The position numbers and the translations under genes are program-made. From Morinoia aosen (taxonomy: Eukaryota; Arthropoda; Malacostraca; Amphipoda; Talitridae): a stretch of DNA of 64,000 bases. The DNA lies in assembly GCA_030386875.1 (NCBI GenBank), contig CM059575.1, forward strand, positions 52,668,859 through 52,732,858, written 5' to 3'. Shown one piece after another: positions 57,901 to 59,670 of this stretch. Every line of letters starts with the position of its first letter. Position 1 is the first letter of the stretch. The notes below the pieces were generated by a model. It saw nothing but the letters and a program-made list of their open reading frames with translations, made no database searches and was not told the origin of the DNA.

Positions 57901-59660
57901 CAAGTCATTTCCATAGCCTGTGTTAAATAGATGAAGGTAAGTATTTCATCTTCTTGGTTGTGGAATGTTATTGTGCCAACATGAGTGACGATTTGATAGA
58001 CTTTTATGGAATTTTGAAAAAAGATCTTCAAAAATTATGATTTTCATTTGCGTGAGGAAATTATAAACCTTGTAGGTGGATTGGATTTGTGCATGTAGCT
58101 TTCCTTATTCACAGGTGTCGAACAGCTCTTCCGGCGTCTCTGGAGATGGTGGGATTGACCAATACCTAGCCCTTAGGCGTGCTGCTACTACCATGTTGCT
58201 CTCAATACTGCCTCTGCCGCTCCATTTTCAAGTGAGTTTATGCTATCAATGTTGAAATTAGCACTTCAAAGTTCACGGAGGATTTTACGCATTGTCTCTC
58301 GCCTAGTTTTGAGTTGAATAAATGGAGTAGGAGCTGCTAATCCACTGTAATCATTGGCATTTTAGTCCTCAATTGATAGATGCAAACTGTGTTTCGTGTT
58401 TGAAGTAAACAATTTAATTTAAAAGCAAAACTAAGTACATACTGTCTTAATTATTATTTTCATTGCCGAATTGAAAATCTTTTTAGGCACTTCGAAAATT
58501 TTCGGAAATGTTTCTTTGATCATAAAGAAAATTTTTGATCAGACTAAGCATCATTTGTACGGGTCTTCAAGTATGTTTATGATATTCCACGTGTGACTTG
58601 TGACGACAGGTGTGGGTTGAGTTTGACGCTTTCCTTCCTCACTGCCATGGTAAAAACTAACTCAAATTGCTACCCATTTTTGAGTGATAATGATTGTGTT
58701 TTTGAAGTATTCACACGCATCTTTAGAAGTGGGAGTATCCAAAACTGTCAAATAAAAATCTAGTTTAGCCAACACGGCCAAATGCATTGGCTTGTGTGAG
58801 ATTATTGAATCTATTTAGTTTAACATTCCGCATTTAGTTGCACTAACATGATGCTACAGCAGAGCTATCCAGCTTAGTGCATGATTTTTTGACATTGTTT
58901 CTGTCTCCTCCGTGACGGGAATGTGAGCAATTCTCTTGTCTACTCGCTTCAGTGAAGGGAACCTGCAAGCCCCAATTTTGACGTGCAATCGATTATTGAG
59001 TGTCATCCTGCTGCTTGCTCTGCCTCTCCCAGCCATGCTGGTTGCACCAAATTATTTTTGTTCATTGGAGAAGCATTTTTCATGCTGGTTTTAAATTTAT
59101 TATTCTACTAATGCTCCAAACTTGAAGATCATTGGTTTCTTGTACATGTATGAGTCTGTTTTTTGTGACGTATCAGTAACAGTTTTCATCAATATAATCA
59201 TTTTTTATTATCAGTGTGTACAATAGTTTATGTGCTCTCTTCTCAGCAGTTATAAGCCATGTTATAACGAGTAGTTTGAATACTGTTAAGATGAAAGATA
59301 AAATTGTTAGAACCTTCTCGATTACCTAGATAATGAATGAAAGAGCTGTTCAAGCATTCATTTCAACATTTTAGCGATAACCGTGCGTTCAGCAGAAACT
59401 TGGAGTTCCAGGGGAGTATTATAGGAGTTTAGTAATCACGTTCGATTTTTGAATTTCAGGTAGGATTTTTGCATTGCACGAACGTCTTGTTGAAACGGAA
59501 TATAGAAACTTTGCTGCTACATGGCAGGAGCTGACCATCAAGGAGGTGGGGGTGTCTGGTGAGCGTCACAAGCTGTCCCAGTTCCGCCCCCAGCTGCTCA
59601 ACCTGCTGTCTGCTGCCCTGCAAAGCGAGACGCAGCCCCACACCATCCACACCCTGCTCG
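15917..59660 (+). CDS. RALGAPB: Ral GTPase-activating protein subunit beta, gene model of exons 1-15 (3' end outside window)
   Basis: RALGAP beta is the regulatory partner of the catalytic RALGAP alpha subunits; the heterodimer stimulates GTP hydrolysis on RalA/RalB in the cytosol. Fifteen exons (78, 156, 202, 162, 109, 125, 84, 177, 138, 274, 130, 165, 117, 40 and 201 nt) join in consistent phase to 719 codons plus one base. All donors are GT and all acceptors AG. Segments recalling vertebrate RALGAPB include MYSEW at the N-terminus, SEETWHTLLLFLLHIN, VLSVLFETWLLAC, NDCVAQVWFRLLHIL, KVNSVLHLFGPWLF, EAGRAEALAALCR, TGEEILPVYLSRFY and ILPLPLHF. The Ser/Pro-rich linker before KVNS is much shorter than in vertebrates as I remember them. 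The C-terminal half must lie past 64000. Assignment is by recalled homology; the exact splice sites are inference supported by phase. Confidence 0.9.
16714..16869 (+). CDS. RALGAPB: RALGAPB exon 2
   Basis: Follows acceptor TTCCACAG and ends at donor CCG|GTGAGC. It encodes 52 residues in phase 0, beginning TALPWKVSRDF and ending LSIIMP. It matches the weakly conserved stretch between the N-terminus and the GYGLSFPL segment. Confidence 0.85.
17258..17550 (+). repeat. Dispersed ~320-bp repeat, copy 1
   Basis: Diverged copy of a repeat found nine times in this gene. Shared landmarks in order: CTGAGAGTTAGG, GTTAAGGACC, CTGTCCTGTTTTTCAG, a pyrimidine-rich stretch, a GGAACACACT-like box, and TCTCTTAGAA near the end with GTTAGGGAGGCT. 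It lies in intron 3, ending about 50 bp before exon 3. Confidence 0.75.
17602..17803 (+). CDS. RALGAPB: RALGAPB exon 3
   Basis: Follows acceptor CACTACAG and ends at donor GAAG|GTATGC in phase 1. It encodes ALGYGLSFPLTELD through CVSVYCDWLTAF to YYVFVPRGGE, a segment well conserved with vertebrate RALGAPB (YGLTLPL, CVDVYTDW, LFVPR). Confidence 0.92.
18585..18746 (+). CDS. RALGAPB: RALGAPB exon 4
   Basis: Follows acceptor TTGTGCAG; phase 1 to phase 1. It encodes CHRVLRVLQSIAQ and SEETWHTLLLFLLHINSALL, the best-conserved N-terminal helical segment of the family. The donor AAAG|GTGCGC opens the 14.6-kb intron 4. Confidence 0.93.
18747..19451 (+). other. Intron 4, proximal part
   Basis: Intronic AT-rich DNA between exon 4 and repeat copy 2. 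Small open frames are present but nothing resembles a known protein. Confidence 0.6.
19452..19795 (+). repeat. Dispersed ~320-bp repeat, copy 2, with TAA-repeat tail
   Basis: The fullest copy. It starts near CCCCTCAGAGGGATACAAC, continues GGGAATTAGCGCTCCCAGGG, TTGTTACGGACCATC, CTGTCCTGTTTTTCAGCACC, CTCCATACTAAATGGTACC and CTCTCTTAGAACATCTTTG, and ends in a (TAA)n microsatellite at about 19770-19792. The simple-repeat tail suggests a SINE or truncated non-LTR retroelement; I do not recognise the family. Confidence 0.85.
19796..21100. other. Intron 4, unassigned segment
   Basis: No recognisable gene or mobile element. Base composition is more balanced at 19980-20460 than in flanking DNA, which could be an old insertion, but no protein match was seen on either strand. 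Confidence 0.5.
21101..21390. repeat. Minisatellite F, 41-42 bp unit, about 7 copies
   Basis: About seven tandem copies of a 41-42 bp unit containing GTGTGGTGAGAGCAGCAGG and AGGGGCTGGTGTGACAATAA. The units differ by ATAACG/ATAACA/ATAATG and by one G in the GGGG run. It lies in intron 4 and is stop-free on the minus strand, which gives small repetitive frames that are not genes. Confidence 0.93.
21862..22225 (+). repeat. Dispersed ~320-bp repeat, copy 3 (diverged)
   Basis: Keeps GGCGCTCCCACAGGGGA, a pyrimidine-rich centre, GGGAACACATCTTGTGCAT, GCTAAATGGTCCCTTCCC and CTCTCTTGAGA, ending GAAACTAACTAATATAATAA. It carries about 40 extra bases after the 5' end. Confidence 0.7.
22226..22776. other. 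Intron 4 segment between repeat copy 3 and the hAT element
   Basis: AT-rich with no recognised feature apart from a short imperfect direct repeat (AAATATTAACTAAAGAAATG near 22533 and a similar word at 22574). Confidence 0.55.
22785..24668 (+). mobile_element. hAT-family DNA transposon remnant, 1884 bp
   Basis: Bounded by perfect 8-bp target duplications GTGCATTT (22777-22784 and 24669-24676), as expected for hAT. The ends read CAGGGATGG on the left and, in reverse complement, CAGGGTTGG on the right, followed on both sides by runs of AAAAAACCC/GGGTTTTTT that form the subterminal inverted region. Inside, only the C-terminal part of a hAT transposase is visible, so this is an internally deleted or degraded copy. 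It lies in intron 4, with the transposase fragment in gene orientation. Confidence 0.85.
23770..24270 (+). pseudogene. hAT transposase C-terminal fragment (broken)
   Basis: An open segment to 23983 contains TDIEEWLAEYNPEFISALHS. After an in-frame stop the conserved hAT dimerisation region appears: FCKFISNLHSCPASSGSIER followed by IFSTFGIVWN, then LRNKLGSERAQILVSVYRHL. The SSGSIERIFS core corresponds to the usual S(A/S)(S/P)xERxFS motif. At least two in-frame stops interrupt it, and no complete DDE domain was found upstream. Confidence 0.8.
24720..25440 (-). pseudogene. Decayed Tc1/mariner-type transposase fragment
   Basis: Read on the minus strand from right to left, it shows KQNCRFWASENPRATF (about 25300-25380), then TWFQQDSSTPHYSESV (about 25090-25140), then LPQSSDFF and CDFFLSEYLQEQNLHQ (about 24950-25030). 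These correspond to the NxCRFWGSENP, WFQQDGAxPH and SPDLxPxDFFLWGYL blocks of insect DDE transposases, in the right order. Frameshifts and stops separate the blocks. No terminal inverted repeats were found, so the element edges are not defined. Confidence 0.75.
25905..26232 (+). repeat. Dispersed ~320-bp repeat, copy 4
   Basis: Contains ATCTCTATGGGAATTGG, CTGAGTGTTAGATAGGC, a pyrimidine-rich centre, GTGTGTAGGGTGTTGAGACA, CTTAGTGCATGGATTC and CATGCTAAGTGGGAC. Its 3' end runs directly into copy 5 without the GGAGGCT terminus, so the two are fused head to tail. Confidence 0.75.
26233..26538 (+). repeat. Dispersed ~320-bp repeat, copy 5
   Basis: Begins at the GTTAGGTAGGCTTTC box of the family and continues TTGTTAAGGACTATC, GGTTCACTGCTGTACTGTC, AAGAACACTCTATGTGCAT and AAGGGAGGCTGAAACTAACT. 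The 5' 70 bp are missing, consistent with truncation at the junction with copy 4. Confidence 0.78.
26549..26918 (+). repeat. Dispersed ~320-bp repeat, copy 6
   Basis: Near full length: CCCTCAGGGAAATACGACTA, ATGGGAATTAACACTCTGAG, CTGTCTGTTTTTCAGCACC, GTGTGGGAACAGACCTTGGG, CCATACTAAAAGTTACC-like region and TTAAACTAACTGATCT at the end. Only about ten bases separate it from copy 5. Confidence 0.82.
26919..28469. other. Intron 4, unassigned segment
   Basis: About 1.5 kb without a recognisable gene, repeat or transposon end. The short open frames show no homology I can name. Confidence 0.5.
28473..29422 (+). mobile_element. PIF/Harbinger-type DNA transposon remnant, 950 bp
   Basis: Flanked by TTA duplications (28470-28472 and 29423-29425), the usual 3-bp target of PIF/Harbinger elements. 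The left end GGATACCCGCACATGCATTA and the reverse complement of the right end, AGGTACCCGCGCATGAGTGC, form inverted repeats that continue with a shared CTTTTTATTGTCAGTTGTCA (about 45 bp in total). A fragment of the transposase N-terminal region lies inside. At 950 bp it has lost most of its coding sequence. Confidence 0.85.
28680..28883 (+). pseudogene. PIF/Harbinger transposase N-terminal fragment
   Basis: A 68-codon frame with one stop (TAA at 28761). It reads MKYWEHPLLSQRLLRAAFYT before the stop and KHPEKFGNYFWMSQETF, then NTNMRKCVSVEGRLAVTLR after it. The WxHPLL, EKFxNYFRMS and ERLAVTLRYL words are typical of Harbinger transposases. The remaining DDE nuclease domain is absent. Confidence 0.8.
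29426..31470. other. Intron 4, unassigned segment
   Basis: AT-rich DNA of about 2 kb. I see no supported gene, array or transposon end. Confidence 0.5.
31473..32329. mobile_element. Possible mariner-type non-autonomous element, 857 bp
   Basis: The left edge TA|CAGGGTGGGACAT and the right edge ATGCCCCACCCTG|TA form 13-bp inverted ends with one mismatch, flanked by TA. The inner sequence shows only loose further symmetry. A second right-end-like word (TGTCCCACCCTATA) follows at about 32337. No transposase is present. A 69-codon, GC-richer open frame at 31658-31867 is inside and has no recognised homology. Confidence 0.45.
32332..33365. other. Intron 4, distal segment
   Basis: AT-rich DNA up to the exon 5 acceptor. 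Nothing recognised. The open frame that covers exon 5 starts about 90 bp upstream of the acceptor but is not part of the mRNA model. Confidence 0.55.
33366..33474 (+). CDS. RALGAPB: RALGAPB exon 5
   Basis: Follows acceptor TGCTACAG and ends at donor CTCAG|GTGTGT in phase 2. It encodes EDAGEQLCERVLSVLFETW and LLACDKCFPPPPLW, matching the FEVWLLACTRCFPTPPYW region of vertebrate RALGAPB. It lies 14.6 kb from exon 4. Confidence 0.93.
33742..34050 (+). repeat. Dispersed ~320-bp repeat, copy 7
   Basis: Starts at ATTAGCGCTCCCAGGGGGAC and keeps AATAGGTTTTTGTTTTGTTA, CGGACCATC, CCTGTTTTTCAGCCCC, CTCCATACTAAATGGTGC and CTCTCTTAGAACATCTTTG. It ends in an AT-repeat tail (about 34035-34062). It lies in intron 5, about 270 bp after exon 5. 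Confidence 0.82.
34118..34432 (+). repeat. Dispersed ~320-bp repeat, copy 8
   Basis: Contains GTTGTATCTATGGAAATTAG, CGCTCC, GGTCCCGAGCTACG, AAGGACCAC, TTTTCAGCACCTACTACTTT, GTGGGAACACACATGCATAG, CTTCATACTAAACGGCACC and CTTAAACTAACTTATCTGAT at the end. It lies 70 bp after copy 7 in the same orientation. Confidence 0.8.
34433..35900. other. Intron 5, unassigned segment
   Basis: AT-rich. A short TCAAGTGGTTGAG word near 34480 resembles a pol III A box, but no matching B box or tRNA fold was seen. Confidence 0.5.
35901..36400. other. A-rich compositional island in intron 5
   Basis: About 500 bp in which the plus strand becomes strikingly A-rich and T-poor (AAATAAAAC, AAATCAAAAATGC and similar words), whereas adjacent intron DNA is T-rich on this strand. 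The strand switch suggests a piece inserted in the opposite orientation. No ends or proteins identify it. Confidence 0.5.
36401..37229. other. Intron 5, distal segment
   Basis: No recognised feature up to the tandem acceptor of exon 6. Confidence 0.55.
37230..37354 (+). CDS. RALGAPB: RALGAPB exon 6
   Basis: Encodes QGCVEWRHRRGLVFQWGRV and CSALTAKVLTFMYGPEYTHG, corresponding to the NWRHHPAVVEQW and RFTYGPSF region of the vertebrate protein. Phase selects the first of two tandem acceptors (GGCAG|GCAG|GGG); the second, four bases on, would shift the frame. It ends GCCG|GTCAGT in phase 1. Confidence 0.9.
37792..37875 (+). CDS. RALGAPB: RALGAPB exon 7
   Basis: Follows acceptor GACGCAG and ends at donor CTAG|GTGGGT, phase 1. 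It encodes GDELNVIPPTMTNDCVAQVW and FRLLHIL, one of the most conserved stretches of the family (IPPEMDNECVAQTWFRFLH). It is followed by the 16-kb transposon-filled intron 7. Confidence 0.94.
38320..38426 (+). repeat. Old intron repeat, copy 1, left part
   Basis: CATTTCTAGGGCCTTTGCGG and GGGCTCATTTTATTCCTACT, ending ATAATCTGTATTA, correspond closely to 53228-53325. The copy is interrupted at 38427 by the LTR insertion and resumes at about 50458. Confidence 0.75.
38927..39410. repeat. Minisatellite G, 17-bp unit, 28 copies, inside the solo LTR
   Basis: Twenty-eight copies of ACTATCAGGGAACACAG (17 bp). The first six are 18 bp (ACACAAG) and the rest 17 bp. Two copies read CAGGTAA and the last two CATGGAA. 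The array is internal to the LTR interrupted by the gypsy element. Confidence 0.96.
39652..40755 (-). repeat. 3' LTR of the gypsy element
   Basis: 1104 bp; in genome orientation TGTTGTGGGACAGG to CACCCCATTACA. Same length as, and no difference seen from, the other LTR at an offset of 9641 bp. Short open frames inside (87, 127 and 99 codons) recur identically in both LTRs and are not treated as genes. Confidence 0.96.
40756..40767 (-). other. Polypurine tract of the gypsy element
   Basis: On the minus strand GGTGGGGGGGAA immediately precedes the 3' LTR (TGTAATGG). This is the expected position and composition for plus-strand DNA priming. Confidence 0.85.
41269..47199 (-). CDS. pol: Gypsy Pol polyprotein with OTU-like and second protease-like domains
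   Basis: 1976 residues from the first ATG; the frame is open from 47253. Domains: retropepsin 1 (about 115-215; LLDTGA with D128, ILGTPF); reverse transcriptase (about 405-610; LDL D495, YIDD 557-560); RNase H (about 705-825; D711, E752, D777, D820); OTU-like fold (about 855-985; GGDSLF, CEEVLLAASDIFNTEIWV, GIHFNPV with H974); retropepsin 2 (about 1045-1150; IIDTGA with D1058, CCILGANFL); integrase zinc site (H1315, H1320, C1347, C1350); integrase core D1382, D1442, E1478 (35 residues apart); and a 350-residue tail with a basic IKKRKKTKR patch. It probably processes, copies and inserts the element. RNase H-OTU-PR-IN is an atypical order; the OTU catalytic Cys is Ser860. Gag-pol joining is by inferred -1 frameshift or re-initiation. 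Confidence 0.95.
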   Translation of the reverse strand: MPVAKKHPYTLFSPFETHNRFDCLEVEDEDGDDPETTNYLGDHGIPRGTQVKPNEEIERKEPSRLSSVCVEEASQRTKMCLKTNNAVPGTSQPDDNDSAWVNLAALEPGQLLIVETRIQENRIEALLDTGAATNLIRRSLVNQLNLPCNPDHSIVLQGLGIVNVKTLGVAHFNFSFYGIKACNTTFSVVPDEAINHPIILGTPFMVENQLIVNIGKRMISKVAKNNARVDIYLGETAKPMRIIHESIPVHASETINYSGKSTEVGVQVNLICQSEACERDIYYYNGKMKNKKCTGIDGVLSINNQKNRVVVRQKVPVKNGKIKKGDLLGYVSTIVELEEEETGTSEWTMEKMGAELDIGETLEPTEKKRVVSMLKNVEEALSKDENDIGKAHVTPHKIELTNHTPIWQKPRRFAEPVNKEIQRQCQELKALDIIEDSRSPWSSPVVPIRKPDGQLRLCVDYRKLNSVTKPEKFPMPNLTDSIYSAHQVKYFTKLDLIKGYYQVPIDEESRPYTSFSTTHNQYQFKRLSFGLKNSGIQFQRNMQEIFSDLCFQNIIVYIDDILIMSKSFDEHLSMVEKVLTTLMNNGIKIKVNKCEFFKEKVSFLGHLISEKGIQKSPEYIEKIVNFPKPTNVTQLRQFLGLVNFQRKFVSQCSVIAKPLTELTGGPKRKTLNWTPEMNIAFESLKSKLAEEVTLSFPDYSGESEDLELFVDASGVGAGACLMQKQQGQYKTIAYSSTTFSEAQRRYSTIERELVALRWGIKTFRAFLFGVKFTLFTDHKPLLYLHNMSRENSRLMRTINELAEYDFTIRYRPGLQNEAADALSRVIYNTPTVPEGSQWTNTPELPKGLKVLEKVEGGGDSLFISLFLLLSELEMNESDGNLPEDHETLREQLVQHLLNNPDKFQIKLDKARRKQLHLMKNSGELPCEEVLLAASDIFNTEIWVHHGMPTPVTYKSDKVYQPPRIIHLQCLAGIHFNPVIALTTASNNRIQQNIQEKNINTTHSPEALPIDIHVNFQELLEENNNLLAASTAKQCLCDHSTEGKYIATIQDLSFCCIIDTGAQVSVISESVFDSIYPVITDDPVVIQKNKLLGGIGQNQTEVLKIVQLRPKLMDVEVTNSTPFAVVPTKTMPCCCILGANFLSKNKIVLDFQSKHMHIKNESEHQIHPLQLAQNAHLRGVTDSLGRISPTSDPEKASHLSLNITCEQENEAVVDEQSSSSETFHHRIDDLSPKVKFTLINEQLTDIQNNDLAISTLKEHITTNLDIKFWRNKTLDQFKKYKKNLRVHLDLLMRDTDRYSSVVVSFALMTEIVSKVHTQLSHIGRHKLVDIILRSFWHPALDKIARDICASCPHCQFFKVSNQHIIPPTLKIETTIPFELIAVDLMLLPKTNKNNSVVLVAVDHFSKWLTAVPLSNKKAKTVAAAFSAHVLPSITRLPNRVLTDNGPEFKSQEFNALLEFHNISHIYSTPYKASSNGCVERCNRTIIQLLKGLVQENPHTWDNHLSHALIVHNNTVHSQLGMSPSQCILQTPHPTDRNIPVDRDITSTWKAGHPQFSPFRVGQLVLRKTIKKGNRVANKLSRQYDGPYRVTKVQSNSVTYELQRMNSTEVNIKAHYKQLKLWREVPDYLKEHVIFNEENRVHKATTDSDCEAGSAQGITNIIFSSNPSDSWEETVLPFPSSESRNKEINKLGNKISKSKEKVVIKKRKKTKRVELNVLPKNLNELPCSEATKDQVLQQISMDSPVIANIDYRMSSMFRGLSDDFDLGLDEPISSIKSKTPQSSSLQISTNSATQNSSLIENFLIWSERAWSFQENYLQKVINCSEQEAQDRNKVGETDEERQTGDILQLFASNTSEDSRNFSGFTDEFTGFRTIDKREGEKLNILKRIRDHSKQMQEGTSKYRKSNNEVLREMWQRRYMSSGTRVGVTASDGEQTKSPRVSPVRLDYISSGRITRARGNVENMPNVQLRTLEYKVKNK
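47223..48869 (-). CDS. gag: Gypsy Gag structural protein
   Basis: 548 residues, starting about 420 nt after the 5' LTR. It has an acidic/Ser-rich N-terminal third, a retrotransposon Gag domain (about 200-330; FWIGELEKQLSGQTLMAM, QWYKDMAELRKKRNREDF, YLYSSRVERLFKIAYP) and two CCHC zinc knuckles (CTFCNRYGHGAAEC from about 460 and CYACGRRGHYYRDC from about 480). It is followed by an Arg/Pro/Gln-rich C-terminus. Gag forms the particle and its knuckles bind the RNA. The stop (47225-47223) overlaps the open pol frame by about 31 nt. Confidence 0.95.
   Translation of the reverse strand: MAEQEGSGEKVGSPPAADVLCKETPNISEQEEELIQQNCEYMNKFLANLEQMNTSQMSNSSKKMLIELQKNFKKIQIDTGEEPKSTKVRSAKQGAIPKTNRPAQSHRDSSTSEDSVSSDDATSCADSRTLSSDSSVRARTPKRKPLLTTQQGELKTLQKLMERFDNRRIPQQEKFDEKSGQDLRDYLKRFERYCEENFKGDSRFWIGELEKQLSGQTLMAMKSLRDVGDTYSTIKYKLVQWYKDMAELRKKRNREDFSKIRCNKGEPLYLYSSRVERLFKIAYPKHKVQSSSILRDKFLQTIPKDFKRIISTQMISDRINNKKVKWSSIQKCARFKDVEKENEKESESNESEERDNQKEITISVGQKKLYRDAATQNDQRTNSTNGAPFLNSVSFGRHSPRDSRNHQAQQINSLSLNSTASFQHQRPNYQQYSHSRANPGPSRNFNMRPPARLTSHNITCTFCNRYGHGAAECRTKTNSCYACGRRGHYYRDCNQRPTRFRPRSQSQHAPRGISQNPGTPGGTVTFAPLTPQGNRAHSDENLYGRASN
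49266..49283 (-). other. tRNA primer-binding site of the gypsy element
   Basis: The minus strand reads TGGTGCCGTGACCAGGAT nine bases after the 5' LTR end. TGG at its start pairs with the CCA end of a tRNA. I do not assign the tRNA species. Confidence 0.85.
49293..50396 (-). repeat. 5' LTR of the gypsy element
   Basis: 1104 bp, upstream of gag in element orientation. Expected to hold the element promoter and polyadenylation signals. It appears identical to the LTR at 39652-40755. Confidence 0.96.
50458..51040 (+). repeat. Old intron repeat, copy 1, right part (with MITE inside)
   Basis: TTTTCAATATAGGTTTTTG, AATTCCTAAAATGTCAGTA, GGCTTCCAAGAC and TTGTGCAATTATCAGAT match, in order, words in 53327-53665. 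The match skips 50668-50893, which is the TTAA-flanked insertion. Confidence 0.78.
50664..50893. mobile_element. piggyBac-type MITE with two perfect palindromes
   Basis: Flanked by TTAA (50664-50667 and 50890-50893). The terminal inverted repeats read TTAACACATTGACTGCGATA on the left and TATCGCAGTTAACGTGTTAA on the right (two mismatches). Inside are a perfect 20-bp palindrome at 50683-50702 (ACGACCCACC/GGTGGGTCGT) and a perfect 24-bp one at 50724-50747 (AAACGACCCATC/GATGGGTCGTTT). TTAA targets are a piggyBac hallmark. It is about 230 bp with no coding capacity. The paralogous repeat at about 53515 lacks it. Confidence 0.82.
51058..51146. repeat. AT microsatellite at the target of the mariner-like element
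   Basis: Imperfect TA/ATAT tract just left of the mariner-like element. The TATATA on each side of the element means the TA duplication cannot be placed to the base. Confidence 0.9.
51147..51257 (+). repeat. Left terminal inverted repeat of the mariner-like element
   Basis: 111 bp from CAGGGTGT to TTTTCGAGTTAT. Includes ACTTTGAACAAACTTCGAAC and AAATGTCCAAAACTC, both found inverted at the right end. Confidence 0.92.
51534..52592 (+). pseudogene. DUF4817/DDE_3-type transposase interrupted by one stop
   Basis: From the ATG at 51534 (good ACCATGG context) the frame runs 352 codons to the stop at 52590-52592, broken only by TGA at 52119-52121 (codon 196). N-terminal helix-turn-helix domain: ERFTNAEKADMHLIYGAAGG, LRMYRERFPRREVP, LRDTGSF. 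Second DNA-binding part: STRAAAQRLGLQNHTTVWR. Catalytic region: LILFTDEAYICRDGVFN, WFQHDGAPAHYF, WPARSPDLTPLDFFLWG; the last two Asp are 41 residues apart. Related transposases usually have a Trp where the TGA lies (NVWAGI), so one TGG to TGA change explains the break. Everything after the stop stays in the same frame. Confidence 0.92.
52906..53016 (-). repeat. Right terminal inverted repeat of the mariner-like element
   Basis: 111 bp; its reverse complement starts CAGTGTGTTTTTTTTTACTT and ends TTTTCGAGTTAT, matching the left repeat with few substitutions. Confidence 0.92.
53228..53665 (+). repeat. Old intron repeat, copy 2 (uninterrupted)
   Basis: Contains ATTTCTAGCGCCCTTGCAGC, GGGCTCATTTTATTCGTAAT, CTGTATTAACACATTTCCAA, AATTCCTAAAATGTTAGTA, GGCTTCCAGGGCG and ACTGTGCAATTTTCAGAT in the same order as copy 1, but without the LTR and MITE insertions. 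It serves as an empty-site reference for both. Confidence 0.75.
53860..54036 (+). CDS. RALGAPB: RALGAPB exon 8
   Basis: Follows acceptor TGCTCAG and ends at donor ATCG|GTGAGA, phase 1 to phase 1. It encodes NPVELSKHQVISKTPAFLKF, CQHPCLNALPEIFLAAIKVV and ASLADAFIG, which continue directly from exon 7 as in vertebrates (NPVDLSNPAIIS, YPCLKHLPQIFF, LVDAFLG). Confidence 0.94.
54056..54392 (+). repeat. Dispersed ~320-bp repeat, copy 9
   Basis: Begins ACCCTCAGGGGAATACCACT, ATTGTATCTATCG, and keeps TTTTGTTAAGGACCATC, GGTTCACTGCTG, GGGCACGCCTTGTATA, TATACTAAATGGTGCC and GCTCTTGAGAGG. It starts only about 20 bp after the exon 8 donor. Confidence 0.8.
54393..55619. other. Intron 8, distal segment
   Basis: AT-rich. 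No gene or transposon recognised. Optional exons encoding part of the variable Ser/Pro linker could be hidden here, but I found none. Confidence 0.5.
55620..55757 (+). CDS. RALGAPB: RALGAPB exon 9
   Basis: Follows acceptor GCACCAG and ends at donor CACCA|GTGAGC in phase 1. It encodes a short acidic linker (GGEEDDSRSNVAGKA) and KVNSVLHLFGPWLFEAALIN, equivalent to KVNSILNLFGSWLFDAAF. The linker is far shorter than the Ser/Pro/Thr-rich stretch I recall for vertebrates. A skipped optional exon in intron 8 cannot be excluded. Confidence 0.88.
56129..56402 (+). CDS. RALGAPB: RALGAPB exon 10, low-complexity Ser/Ala linker
   Basis: Encodes SETASSVSGVLSTG, runs of Ser and Ala, basic serine motifs (SKRPSSVYSLG, DHRKSTID), an Ala/Pro-rich run and then DFEAGRAEALAALCR, matching NYEAGRAEACGTLCR. 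The acceptor GGTACGCAG was chosen because only it gives the required phase; it is not strongly pyrimidine-rich. The donor GCCG|GTCCGT is weak. The 5' edge is therefore less certain than the 3' edge. Confidence 0.8.
57336..57465 (+). CDS. RALGAPB: RALGAPB exon 11
   Basis: The acceptor GTGAGCAG leaves one base that completes the Arg of ALCR. The exon encodes IVSSVSTGEEILPVYLSRFY, IAVREGLRSPLP and HTANK, matching CSKKTGEEILPAYLSRFY. Donor ACAAG|GTACTG, phase 0. Confidence 0.93.
57680..57844 (+). CDS. RALGAPB: RALGAPB exon 12
   Basis: Follows acceptor ACGTGCAG and ends at donor GATGCT|GTAAGT, phase 0 to phase 0, 55 codons. It encodes SESAAAILLNGSNLFRVDLE and GVITLVPALLPVLTAVLVDR, equivalent to the SVILNSPPLFCCDLKG and VVPYFISALETILPDR segment. 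Confidence 0.92.
58115..58231 (+). CDS. RALGAPB: RALGAPB exon 13
   Basis: Follows acceptor ATTCACAG and ends at donor TTTCAA|GTGAGT, phase 0, 39 codons. It encodes a Ser/Gly-rich start and LRRAATTMLLSILPLPLHFQ, matching LRRSSINILLSLLPLPHHF. Confidence 0.92.
58610..58649 (+). CDS. RALGAPB: RALGAPB exon 14, 40-nt small exon
   Basis: A 40-nt exon between GACGACAG and CATG|GTAAAA encoding VWVEFDAFLPHCH plus one base. It is needed because exons 13 (phase 0) and 15 (two leading bases) do not otherwise join in frame. Vertebrate RALGAPB has a short stretch at the same place between HHF and the next conserved block. The call rests on phase and position. Confidence 0.75.
59460..59660 (+). CDS. RALGAPB: RALGAPB exon 15
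   Basis: Begins directly after TTTCAG and encodes RIFALHERLVETEYRN, QELTIKEVGV and FRPQLLNLLSAALQSETQPH ending THTLLG-like (HTIHTLLG), matching LKLRLVNILIGALQTETDP and MILG of the vertebrate protein. Donor CTCG|GTAAGC, phase 1. Minisatellite H begins ten bases into the intron. Later exons are not in the window. Confidence 0.9.
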
Positions 59661-59670
59661 GTAAGCTTCA

